This document shows, piece after piece, positions 1 to 6,850 of a stretch of 64,000 bases of DNA. The notes under the pieces were generated by a model that worked only from the letters and a program-made list of their open reading frames with translations, had not been told where the DNA came from and ran no database searches. A program made the position numbers and the translations under genes. The stretch is from the NCBI RefSeq assembly GCF_022374875.2, contig NZ_CP092427.2, positions 3,038,001 to 3,102,000 of the forward strand, read 5' to 3'. Each line of letters begins with the position of its first letter. Position 1 is the first letter of the stretch. Source of the DNA: Mycolicibacterium rufum. GTDB lineage: Bacteria > Actinomycetota > Actinomycetes > Mycobacteriales > Mycobacteriaceae.

Positions 1-294
1 GAGCTCAAGGGCGTCAAGAGCCTCGAGCATGCCAACGAGTTGAAGACCGCGCTCGAGGGTCTCGACAGCGTCGAGCTGGCGGTCAAGACCGCTGGTGACT
101 CGGGCAAGCTGTTCGGCTCGGTGACCGCGGCCGACGTCGTCGCGGCGATCAAGAAGGCGGGCGGGCCCAACCTCGACAAGAGGACGGTGCAGCTGCCCAA
201 GGCGCACATCAAGTCGGTCGGCACCCACCCCGTCACGGTGCGCCTGCACCACGACGTGGCGGCCACGGTGTCGCTGAACGTCGTCGCCGGCTAG
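1..294 (+). CDS. rplI: 50S ribosomal protein bL9, 3' part only (starts before the window)
   Basis: The open frame begins upstream of base 1, so about the last 97 residues of bL9 (usually near 150) are present. The visible part is the end of the central helix and the C-terminal rRNA-binding domain, with the family signature [16 protein letters not shown] followed by the [23 protein letters not shown] strand region. bL9 binds domain V of 23S rRNA near L1 and limits frameshifting. It ends in TAG and is followed by a strong hairpin, so it is probably the last gene of the usual rpsF-ssb-rpsR-rplI operon, which would lie upstream. dnaB follows on the same strand after 482 bases, the normal mycobacterial order. 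Confidence 0.96.
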   Translation, partial: ELKGVKSLEHANELKTALEGLDSVELAVKTAGDSGKLFGSVTAADVVAAIKKAGGPNLDKRTVQLPKAHIKSVGTHPVTVRLHHDVAATVSLNVVAG

Positions 295-776
295 CCACCC
301 ACGGCATCACGGCCGGGTGAGGACCGAGAGGTCTTCGCCCGGCCGTTGCTATACGTTCGGCGAACTCTTCCGGGCGAATCGTCCCCAGCGAACATAACCC
401 GGTGTTAACCTGCGCGGCCCCGAAGCGAAACACAACACGCCCGAGAAGGAAACCGGCCGCGACACGCCGACGAATTTCCCATCCACAGATCGCGCACCGA
501 TCTATGGTGCGTCCATCTGCGGAAACAGTGCAGATCACAGTGTTGATCCACAGGTTCTCCCCAAGGCCTCAACATGGCTCACCAGACCTATCCACACGCC
601 ATCCACAGCTCTGTCAACAAGCGGTGGTTGCGTCTCTCCCAGCAACGTCTAACGTTGGCCGTCGCCGACGCAGTTGCGGGTGCCGACGGGGTGTTGTCGG
701 AGCCCGGACTTACAGTCGCAACAGGATGCGCGTCGAACGTGCGTTCGAGGTCGATTGAGGAGGGGTGAGGCACCGC
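295..776. other. 482-base gene-free region with a DnaA-box-like cluster
   Basis: No convincing gene lies between rplI and dnaB; the short open frames here lack mycobacterial codon use. Apart from the rplI terminator it holds four same-orientation 9-mers close to the DnaA box TTATCCACA: 479-487 (CCATCCACA), 544-552 (TGATCCACA), 588-596 (CTATCCACA) and 599-607 (CCATCCACA). Each differs at one or two bases, all in the first two positions. The dnaB promoter must also lie here; TACAGT at 711-716 is a possible -10 element but no clear -35 was found. Confidence 0.55.
311..344 (+). terminator. Stem-loop terminator after rplI
   Basis: A 15-base arm (311-325) pairs with 330-344 around a GAGA loop, with two G-U wobbles and no true mismatch. 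It starts 17 bases after the rplI stop. There is only a weak T-run after it, as is common for mycobacterial terminators. Confidence 0.75.
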
Positions 777-3377
777 GTGGCTGTCGTCGATGACCTGGGC
801 CGGTCCGGAGACCACACGTCCATGGAGCCTCCTCCCAATGAGGACTTCGGCCGGCAGCCTCCCCAGGATCTCGCGGCCGAGCAGGCGGTGCTGGGCGGCA
901 TGCTGCTCAGCAAGGACGCGATCGCCGACGTGCTGGAGCGGCTGCGCCCCGGTGACTTCTACAAGCCGGCCAACCAACTCGTCTACGACGCGGTGCTGGA
1001 TCTGTACGGCCGCGGAGAGCCCGCTGACGCGGTCACGGTGGCCGCGGAACTCGACCGCAAGGGGTTGTTGCGCCGCGTCGGCGGAGCGCCGTATCTGCAC
1101 ACGCTGATCTCGACGGTGCCGACGGCCGCCAATGCCGGGTTCTACGCCGAGATCGTCTCGGAGAAGGCCCTGCTGCGCCGTCTGGTGGAGGCGGGCACCC
1201 GGGTGGTGCAGTACGGCTACGCCGGGGCCGAAGGTGCCGACGTGAACGAGATCGTGGACCGGGCGCAGGCCGAGATCTACGACGTCACCGAGCGGCGCGC
1301 CACCGAGGACTTCGTGCCGCTCGAAGAGCTACTGCAGCCGACGATGGACGAGATCGACGCGATCGCGTCACAGGGCGGCATCTCCAAGGGCGTGCCGACG
1401 GGTTTCACCGAACTCGACGAGCTCACCAACGGTCTGCATCCGGGTCAGATGATCGTGGTGGCGGCGCGTCCCGGTATGGGGAAGGCGCTGGCGCTGGACA
1501 CGCCGCTGCCGACGCCGACCGGGTGGACGACGATGGCCGAGGTCGCGGTTGGTGACGAGCTGATCGGGCCGGACGGGTTGCCGACGCGGGTGGTCGCGGC
1601 GACCGCCGTGATGGAGGGCCGGCCCTGCTTCGAGGTCGAATTCTCCGACGGCACCGTGATCGTCGCCGACGCCGAGCATCAATGGCTGACCAAGACCCGG
1701 GCCTCGCGCCGGCGCGCCGGCGGCGCCGGCGCGATCTGCACCACCCGGGAGATCGCCGCGACGCTGCGGTGTCCCACGACGGATCGCCGGTTGGATCATT
1801 CGGTGACGAACGCTGCCCCTCTGCAAGGGTCGGACGTAGACCTTCTGGTACCGCCGTACACCTTTGGGGCGTGGCTCGGCGACGGTACGTCACGTGCTGC
1901 GCAGATCACCACCGACGACGCCGAGATTCTCCTGCGGATCGAGGGGGAGGGGTTGGTCGCCGTTCCCTCACCCGCAGCTCGGATGCGCTACGGGCTGCAG
2001 TTGCCTGCGCCGGAACCGCTCGCGCCGCGGGAGTGTGCGGTCTGCGGTGATCTCTTCGTTCCGCAGACGAGTCAGGTGCGTACGTGCGGACGGTCGTGCG
2101 GTGGTCGCGCACGCTTCGTATCGGAAGCAGTTTCCGCGCCGACGTGTTCGTGGTGCGGGGAACCGTCGTGCGGGCTTGCGCTGTGCCAGACCTGCCGTCA
2201 CGCCGTGGGCACCGTCCAGGCGCGCTTGCGCACACTGGGTGTGCTCGGAGACAAGCACATCCCCGTCGCCTACCTTCGCGCGTCCGAAGCGCAACGCCGT
2301 GCGTTGCTCGCCGGTCTCTTGGATACGGACGGAACCGTCACGAACGGCGGGTCGGTGCAGTTCTGTGTGACGAACAGGCGCCTCGCTGATGATGTCGCGG
2401 AGCTCGTGGTGTCCCTGGGGTATCGCTGCCAGGTGGCGACCAAGCGGGTGAAGGGTCGTACCGAGGCCTCTTCGACCGCCTACCTGATCAACTTCTCGGC
2501 CGCAGACAGCGTCTTCGGGCTGCATCGAAAAGATCTGCTGCACAAAGAGCGTCGCGCCGCGAGCGCGGTGCGGTCGAACTCACGGTTCATCGTCGATGTC
2601 CGCCCGGTGCCGAGTGTTCCGGTCCGCTGCGTCGAGGTCGACAACTCGAGCCACATGTATCTGGCCAGCCGGTCGATGATCCCGACGCACAACTCGACGC
2701 TCGGGCTCGACTTCATGCGGTCGTGCTCGATCAAGCACCATCTGCCGAGCATCGTGTTCTCGCTGGAGATGAGTAAGTCCGAGATCGTCATGCGCCTGCT
2801 GTCGGCCGAGGCGAGGATCAAGCTGGCCGACATGCGATCGGGCCGGATGAGCGATGACGACTGGACGCGGCTGGCGCGGCGGATGAGTGAGATCAGCGAG
2901 GCGCCGCTCTACATCGACGACTCGCCGAACCTGACGATGATGGAAATCCGGGCCAAGGCGCGGCGGCTGAAGCAGAAGGCGGATCTGCGGCTCGTTGTCA
3001 TCGACTACCTGCAGCTGATGACGTCGGGCAAGAAGGTCGAGTCCCGCCAGCAGGAAGTGTCCGAATTCTCGCGTCAGATCAAGCTTTTGGCCAAAGAGCT
3101 CGAGGTTCCGGTGGTGGCGATGAGCCAGCTGAACCGTGGGCCGGAGCAGCGCACCGACAAGAAGCCGCAGCTGTCGGACCTTCGTGAGTCGGGATCGATC
3201 GAGCAGGATGCGGACATGGTGGTGCTGCTCCACCGCCCGGACGCCTTCGAAAGCGACGACCCTCGCGGCGGCGAAGCAGACCTGATCGTCGCCAAGCACC
3301 GCGCCGGCCCGACGCGAACGGTCACCGTGGCCCACCAGCTGCATCTGTCGCGGTTCGCCAACATGGCGAAGCAGTAG
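777..3377 (+). CDS. dnaB: Replicative DNA helicase DnaB with in-frame intein
   Basis: This is the hexameric 5'-3' replication fork helicase. The extein is about 463 residues after splicing and matches mycobacterial DnaB: N-terminal primase-interacting domain (QDLAAEQAVLGGMLLSKDAI), Walker A loop ARPGMGK-S, Walker B region VIDYLQLM, and the C-terminal LSDLRESGSIEQDAD and LHLSRFANMAKQ segments. The Walker A lysine (residue 236) is the last residue before the intein and Ser640 the first after it, so ATPase activity depends on splicing. GTG at 777 is chosen over GTG at 765 because it gives the usual start MAVVDDL and has GAGG at 767-770 six bases upstream. A single transcription unit is likely, as the next gene is on the other strand. 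Confidence 0.97.
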   Translation: MAVVDDLGRSGDHTSMEPPPNEDFGRQPPQDLAAEQAVLGGMLLSKDAIADVLERLRPGDFYKPANQLVYDAVLDLYGRGEPADAVTVAAELDRKGLLRRVGGAPYLHTLISTVPTAANAGFYAEIVSEKALLRRLVEAGTRVVQYGYAGAEGADVNEIVDRAQAEIYDVTERRATEDFVPLEELLQPTMDEIDAIASQGGISKGVPTGFTELDELTNGLHPGQMIVVAARPGMGKALALDTPLPTPTGWTTMAEVAVGDELIGPDGLPTRVVAATAVMEGRPCFEVEFSDGTVIVADAEHQWLTKTRASRRRAGGAGAICTTREIAATLRCPTTDRRLDHSVTNAAPLQGSDVDLLVPPYTFGAWLGDGTSRAAQITTDDAEILLRIEGEGLVAVPSPAARMRYGLQLPAPEPLAPRECAVCGDLFVPQTSQVRTCGRSCGGRARFVSEAVSAPTCSWCGEPSCGLALCQTCRHAVGTVQARLRTLGVLGDKHIPVAYLRASEAQRRALLAGLLDTDGTVTNGGSVQFCVTNRRLADDVAELVVSLGYRCQVATKRVKGRTEASSTAYLINFSAADSVFGLHRKDLLHKERRAASAVRSNSRFIVDVRPVPSVPVRCVEVDNSSHMYLASRSMIPTHNSTLGLDFMRSCSIKHHLPSIVFSLEMSKSEIVMRLLSAEARIKLADMRSGRMSDDDWTRLARRMSEISEAPLYIDDSPNLTMMEIRAKARRLKQKADLRLVVIDYLQLMTSGKKVESRQQEVSEFSRQIKLLAKELEVPVVAMSQLNRGPEQRTDKKPQLSDLRESGSIEQDADMVVLLHRPDAFESDDPRGGEADLIVAKHRAGPTRTVTVAHQLHLSRFANMAKQ
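1485..2693 (+). other. Class 3 DnaB intein (403 aa) with LAGLIDADG endonuclease and Cys-rich region
   Basis: The insert splits the P-loop between Lys236 and Ser640. It starts with Ala instead of Cys/Ser and ends in THN followed by Ser+1. It carries the noncontiguous Trp-Cys-Thr set that defines class 3 inteins: intein residues Trp67 (HQWLT), Cys382 (VRCVEVDN) and Thr401 (PTHN). Class 3 inteins start splicing from the internal Cys rather than residue 1. Two LAGLIDADG-like helices are seen, FGAWLGDG (about residues 364-371 of the precursor) and LLAGLLDTDG (about 508-517), so the homing endonuclease may be active. Between them lie nine cysteines in zinc-ribbon-like spacing (precursor residues 420-473). 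Confidence 0.93.
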
Positions 3378-3401
3378 GACGGGCGATCGGGGCGGGCGCG
3401 T

Positions 3402-3926
3402 CTACGCCTCCCCCAAACTCGGCCGGTAATCAGCCGCCTCGTTCTCGGCAGCAAGTAATGCGCTCAGCTCGCCCTCCTGCTGGGCGACGAACACACCGAT
3501 CACGTGCCGACATACCTCCGGCACGCTCACCCCACGCATACTCGCAATACGTGTCAGCCCGGTGAGCATCGATGTCGACACGTGAAACTGCACGGCGAAC
3601 TGACCGCACGAGCCATCCTCAGGCGGCAATCCCGGACCCACCACGACAGGTTCATCAACCCCGTATTCGCCCATCTCGGCACCCCGAGCTCGCTCGACAA
3701 TGCCACCACCAGCGCCGGCACCAACGCTGTCGGCCGGGTCGGGAAACTCCTCATGACTGAACAACCCCATTCCGCCCACGCTAGACCGCGCGAAGACTGC
3801 TTCACGCGTCGGTTCCGCGCCGACGATTCTCGGTTCCAATTCCAGAAGGCGGAGGTCGAAGTCGCGCTCAACTGTCGCCGTGCTCACCGGGCTGCGCGTC
3901 GCCGTCTTTTGCAAGAACCGATACAT
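3402..3926 (-). CDS. Hypothetical protein, 174 aa
   Basis: I do not recognise a family. The start ATG at 3926 is favoured because AGAGGAG lies five to six bases upstream; the frame stays open to 3947. The product is rich in Glu, Gly and Ala in its first two thirds and has a helical C-terminal segment (STSMLTGLTRIASMRGVSVPEVCRHVIGVF is split over two predicted helices) ending ADYRPSLGEA. It has no signal peptide or membrane segment. It converges on dnaB with 24 bases between stops. Third-position GC is lower than in neighbouring genes, which may mean recent acquisition or a poorly conserved gene. The protein could also be a chance open frame; the ribosome site is the main support. Confidence 0.5.
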   Translation of the reverse strand: MYRFLQKTATRSPVSTATVERDFDLRLLELEPRIVGAEPTREAVFARSSVGGMGLFSHEEFPDPADSVGAGAGGGIVERARGAEMGEYGVDEPVVVGPGLPPEDGSCGQFAVQFHVSTSMLTGLTRIASMRGVSVPEVCRHVIGVFVAQQEGELSALLAAENEAADYRPSLGEA

Positions 3927-4134
3927 CCGGACTCCTCTGCGTCGCACCGGCGAAAGCGTCTACCGTGCAGGAGAAGTTCAACGATCCGCCAACCGCCACG
4001 GCATGACAGACCCGCCGACTCGCCCCATCGCTCGGTCATCGGTCGGATCACGCGTGCGTCGAAACTGGCGGGAGGTCGGTCATGCTCACAGATGGACCGC
4101 TCTCGACGAGGTCGCTCGAGTCAGACGCCGGCGA

Positions 4135-4686
4135 TCACATCAACGCCTCGGGCGTGAAGGTGACGTCGACTCCGCCCACGGTCATCGTCACCTGACCTTC
4201 CATCACCATGACCTGCGCCGCGACCCGTCGATCGACACTCTGGGCGAGCTGCTGTACCGGTTCATGCGGGATCTGCACCACTGACAGGTTCCGCAGTCCC
4301 GCCACTTTGGGACCGACGGTGCGCCACCAGGTGGCCACTCCGGCGGCGAAAGGAAACAGCAGCACCTGTTCGGCTTGGCCGGCCGCTTTGCCCAAGGCGC
4401 GTTCGTCGGGCTGGCCGACCATGATCCACTCCAGGATCCGACTCGTGTAGTCGGCGAGCCGCAAGTCCGGCACGCCGGGGGTGGACAGGCCGGCCCCAAA
4501 CGCCAACTCACCGCCGACGTCGTTGAGCCGGTGGGCGCGCAGTCCAAAAGCCAACAATCGCACCACCATCCGCTCATCAGTTTCACTGGGATGACGGGCC
4601 ACGGTCAGCGTGTGATCGGCGTAGTAGCCATGATCGACATCGGAGACGCCGAGTTCGACTTTGAACACAGTTGAGGAAAGAGCCAC
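4135..4686 (-). CDS. yaeQ: YaeQ family protein
   Basis: The 183-residue product matches the YaeQ family (about 180 residues) along its length: SSTVFKVELGVSDVDHGYYADHTLTVARHPSETDERM at the start (the RHPSE.DERM block is diagnostic), the WIMVGQPDERALGKAA block near residue 95, and FRNLSV-like LRNLSVVQIP near 145. The fold is a PD-(D/E)XK nuclease-like domain; a true enzymatic role has not been settled. The GTG at 4686 is chosen since it gives the typical VALSSTVFK start; no good ribosome site precedes it and TATAGC sits immediately upstream, so a leaderless or near-leaderless mRNA is possible. It stands alone. Confidence 0.88.
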   Translation of the reverse strand: MALSSTVFKVELGVSDVDHGYYADHTLTVARHPSETDERMVVRLLAFGLRAHRLNDVGGELAFGAGLSTPGVPDLRLADYTSRILEWIMVGQPDERALGKAAGQAEQVLLFPFAAGVATWWRTVGPKVAGLRNLSVVQIPHEPVQQLAQSVDRRVAAQVMVMEGQVTMTVGGVDVTFTPEALM

Positions 4687-5116
4687 GCTATAGTGTCCGC
4701 CCTGGCCGTGTTGTCCGAGCAATCGGGCCGCTCGAGCCGGACAGGCCGCCGCGAGCGTCGCCGGATCGAATCACCGTGCGCAGCGAAAAGGAACGGCGTG
4801 CGGCACGGGTCAGCGCCAACAGCAACAACATTCGGGGGCAGTCGGATGGACGCGCATCGATGTACTGCAAAGGCCCCGAGGGAAGACAACCGGAGTTCGT
4901 GCAGGCGCTCGACCCGATCATCGGACCTTCGCTCGGGCGAACGCCGCGCACTCCGCTGAGACGGGCAGTTGCGGTTCCAGCTGACCACCGCACCCGCGAC
5001 CCGCGTATGAGGGGTGCGAAGCCGGATCGGGTGTGGTCAGGTCATAGGGCGGTGTTCAGCGTCACGGTGTGCGCCGCATGAGTTCGCCAGTACCACCGCT
5101 CTTGCTAGCCTGTTGC
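4687..5116. other. 430-base gene-free region
   Basis: Between the YaeQ gene and the split-barrel gene there are only short overlapping open frames with low-complexity Arg/Ser/Pro translations and no ribosome sites. I see no RNA gene or clear repeat. The promoters of both divergent neighbours must lie at its ends. Confidence 0.5.
5106..5111 (+). promoter_or_regulatory. Predicted -10 element of a leaderless promoter
   Basis: TAGCCT fits the mycobacterial TANNNT -10 consensus and lies five bases before the ATG at 5117; no Shine-Dalgarno sequence is present, so transcription probably starts at the A of the start codon. Confidence 0.5.
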
Positions 5117-5557
5117 ATGCCGCGAAAACTCAGTGACGAAGAGATCGAGGAGTTTCTCGATAGCCGACCGGGCTGGGCGGCGTTGAGCACCATCGACAAG
5201 GACGGTCTCCCGCATACCGTGCCACTGGGCTACTTCCGCCTCGGCCGCGACATCATCATGGGCGTGCGCGATGGGACCCGCAAAGTCGCCAACGTCGAGA
5301 ACAACCCGAACGTCAGCGTCATGCTCGAAGACGGATCCAGCATGGCGGACATTCGGGGGGTGATGATCCAGGGTCACGCCCGCATCGTCCGCGAACCCGA
5401 CGAGGCACTCGACGTCGCGAGGGCGGGGGCTCGCGCGCGGGGTGTGCCGGAGTCCGAATGGCCGACCGCACCCCGACCGGGCTCGGCCTACATCCGCGTG
5501 ACACCCGTGAGGACCCGGTCGTGGGATTACTCGGATTCGACGTCCGGCCACTCCTAG
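5117..5557 (+). CDS. Pyridoxamine 5'-phosphate oxidase-like split-barrel protein (FMN or F420 binding)
   Basis: The 146-residue protein fits the PPOX-like flavin/deazaflavin split-barrel family: LDSRPGWAALSTIDKDGLPHTVPLGYF near residues 13-40, then GVRDGTRKVANVENNPNVSVMLE and the GHARIV strand typical of Rv1155-like proteins. Such proteins bind FMN or F420H2 and reduce small quinone-like or other substrates; the substrate cannot be told from sequence. The ATG at 5117 is preferred to the open frame start at 5069, because the family begins just before the DEEIEEFL helix and a leaderless promoter is placed exactly for it. No operon partner is evident; the next gene converges. Confidence 0.85.
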   Translation: MPRKLSDEEIEEFLDSRPGWAALSTIDKDGLPHTVPLGYFRLGRDIIMGVRDGTRKVANVENNPNVSVMLEDGSSMADIRGVMIQGHARIVREPDEALDVARAGARARGVPESEWPTAPRPGSAYIRVTPVRTRSWDYSDSTSGHS

Positions 5558-5614
5558 CCACTGGACCGATAGCAGCGTTGAGGCCGAAACGGTCTGCCTA
5601 CGTGGCGATTACCC

Positions 5615-6223
5615 TCAGGTCGCCGCGTCGATCCCGGTGACGGTCAGCGTGAAAGGGCCCTGCTGCTTGTCGAGGATGTAGAGCGACACCTCGTTGATGC
5701 TCGACGGGTCCAGGGTCCGCGGCGCCTGGGGCGCCGGATCGAAGCGCATGCCCACCGGCTGGAAACCCGCGACGGGCAGATCATAGGTGCGCGCGACGCC
5801 GGGCTCGGTGGTGAAGCGCTGGATGTAGGCCCACGGCTGCTCCGTGTCGCCGACCTTCAACACGTAGGTCTTGCCGTCGCCCACGGCCCGCACCCGCAAT
5901 GACGTGGCGCCCGTCGCCCGCTGCCCGATAGTCCGATCCTCCGGGCCGCGGGCCGAGGCGAAGCCTCCGTTGTTCTCCAGCGACAGCACGCCGGAGAACA
6001 CGAGGCCGCCGTTGCCGAACGTGACCGCCGAGGTGGACCGGCCGCCCATGACGGGGTCGTTCACCGTCGTCCAGGTCGCCACCTCGCCGGCGTTTCCGAG
6101 GTCGACGAGGACGACGTCGGATCCCTCGGGCGGGGCGGCCCGGGCGGACGGTTCGACGCTTCCCCACGACATGACGGCGAACGAGCATGCCATCACGACG
6201 CCGATCAGTGCGCGCATCCTCAT
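5615..6223 (-). CDS. Exported CIA30 domain protein
   Basis: The 202-residue product has a signal peptide (MRMRALIGVVMACSFAVMS...ARA, cleavage near residue 29) and a CIA30 domain: WTTVNDPVMGGRSTS, FSGVLSLENNGGFAS and LRVRAVGDGKTYVL follow the family order. CIA30 in eukaryotes is a complex I assembly factor; bacterial members are galactose-binding-like beta-sandwich proteins of unknown, often extracytoplasmic, function. It lies four bases behind the DUF4174 gene on the same strand, so the two are co-transcribed and probably translationally coupled. A role in the cell envelope is inferred from the two signal peptides only. Confidence 0.85.
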   Translation of the reverse strand: MRMRALIGVVMACSFAVMSWGSVEPSARAAPPEGSDVVLVDLGNAGEVATWTTVNDPVMGGRSTSAVTFGNGGLVFSGVLSLENNGGFASARGPEDRTIGQRATGATSLRVRAVGDGKTYVLKVGDTEQPWAYIQRFTTEPGVARTYDLPVAGFQPVGMRFDPAPQAPRTLDPSSINEVSLYILDKQQGPFTLTVTGIDAAT

Positions 6224-6227
6224 CCGA

Positions 6228-6698
6228 TCAACACCCCTCTGTGTCCGTACGCATCTCGCGCTGGCGCATCGGCATACCGTCGATCACCGTGTAGATCGCC
6301 TGCAGGTCCGGCAGGTCGGTGAAGCGCAGCTTCTCGCCGCCGTCTTTCCCGATCAACAGCACGGCGAAATCGTCCGCGCCGACACCGAACCGGGCCACCA
6401 GGCGCTGCCGCTCGCCGGCGTCGATGGCCTGGCCATCGAGTGTGCTGGTGCCGGTCGTCAGAATGCGCCCGAGCACCATGTCCCGGCCCTCGAACGCGCA
6501 GCGAGTCGCCTCGATGCGATTCAGGGTTTCCGTGAGCCGCGGGTCGGCGTCGGTCGGGGCGAACACCAGAAGGGGCCGGCGTTCCCAGCGGTAGTCATCG
6601 AGTCCGGCGGCCGCGGCGGTCCCCGATCCGAGGGCAGCGCTCGCCACGACCAGGACGAGCAACAGCACGCATCGCCGAACGCCGAGGTGAGCCGCCAT
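6228..6698 (-). CDS. Exported DUF4174 protein
   Basis: The 156-residue protein starts with an uncleaved-looking or cleaved signal (RRCVLLLVLVVASAALGSGTAAAA) and continues with the DUF4174 pattern: LDDYRWERRPLLVFAPTDADPRL, a Cys/Phe-Glu-Gly-Arg-Asp-Met block, and FAVLLIGKDGGEKLRF near the end. DUF4174 has a thioredoxin-like strand order (LVFAP and VLLIGKDG) but lacks a CxxC motif here, so redox activity is unlikely. ATG 6698 is chosen since it starts the signal peptide; a longer frame to 6746 adds an unlikely tail. It is the first gene of a two-gene unit with the CIA30 protein. Confidence 0.84.
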   Translation of the reverse strand: MAAHLGVRRCVLLLVLVVASAALGSGTAAAAGLDDYRWERRPLLVFAPTDADPRLTETLNRIEATRCAFEGRDMVLGRILTTGTSTLDGQAIDAGERQRLVARFGVGADDFAVLLIGKDGGEKLRFTDLPDLQAIYTVIDGMPMRQREMRTDTEGC

Positions 6699-6800
6699 AG
6701 TGCTTCCCGACTGTACCGATTCGAGCGCACGGTGGCCGTGACACAAAGATGACCAGATCCGCGAAACTGTTTGTTCCCTGTGAAACCTGTTCTAACTTTG

Positions 6801-6830
6801 TTGACGGCTGTCGAGTGACGTAGCCGTCAA
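6801..6830. promoter_or_regulatory. 9-bp inverted repeat upstream of the acidic hydrolase
   Basis: TTGACGGCT (6801-6809) and AGCCGTCAA (6822-6830) are perfect inverted copies around a 12-base spacer, flanked by TTGT and ACAA, 20 bases before the start codon. TTGACG could double as a -35 element. It may be an operator or an mRNA hairpin next to the ribosome site. Confidence 0.5.
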
Positions 6831-6850
6831 TAACAAGGTTGGGGAGTGGA

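Noticed and set aside
295..776. The DnaA-box-like cluster as the replication origin
   Set aside because: oriC in mycobacteria lies between dnaA and dnaN; neither gene, nor an AT-rich unwinding element, is here.
3504..4157. A 217-codon plus-strand frame downstream of dnaB
   Set aside because: Translation is Arg/His/Ser-rich and lies opposite the better-supported minus-strand hypothetical gene.
4605..4988. A 127-codon minus-strand open frame upstream of the YaeQ gene
   Set aside because: Codon use and composition look random, it overlaps the start of the YaeQ gene and no ribosome site is present.
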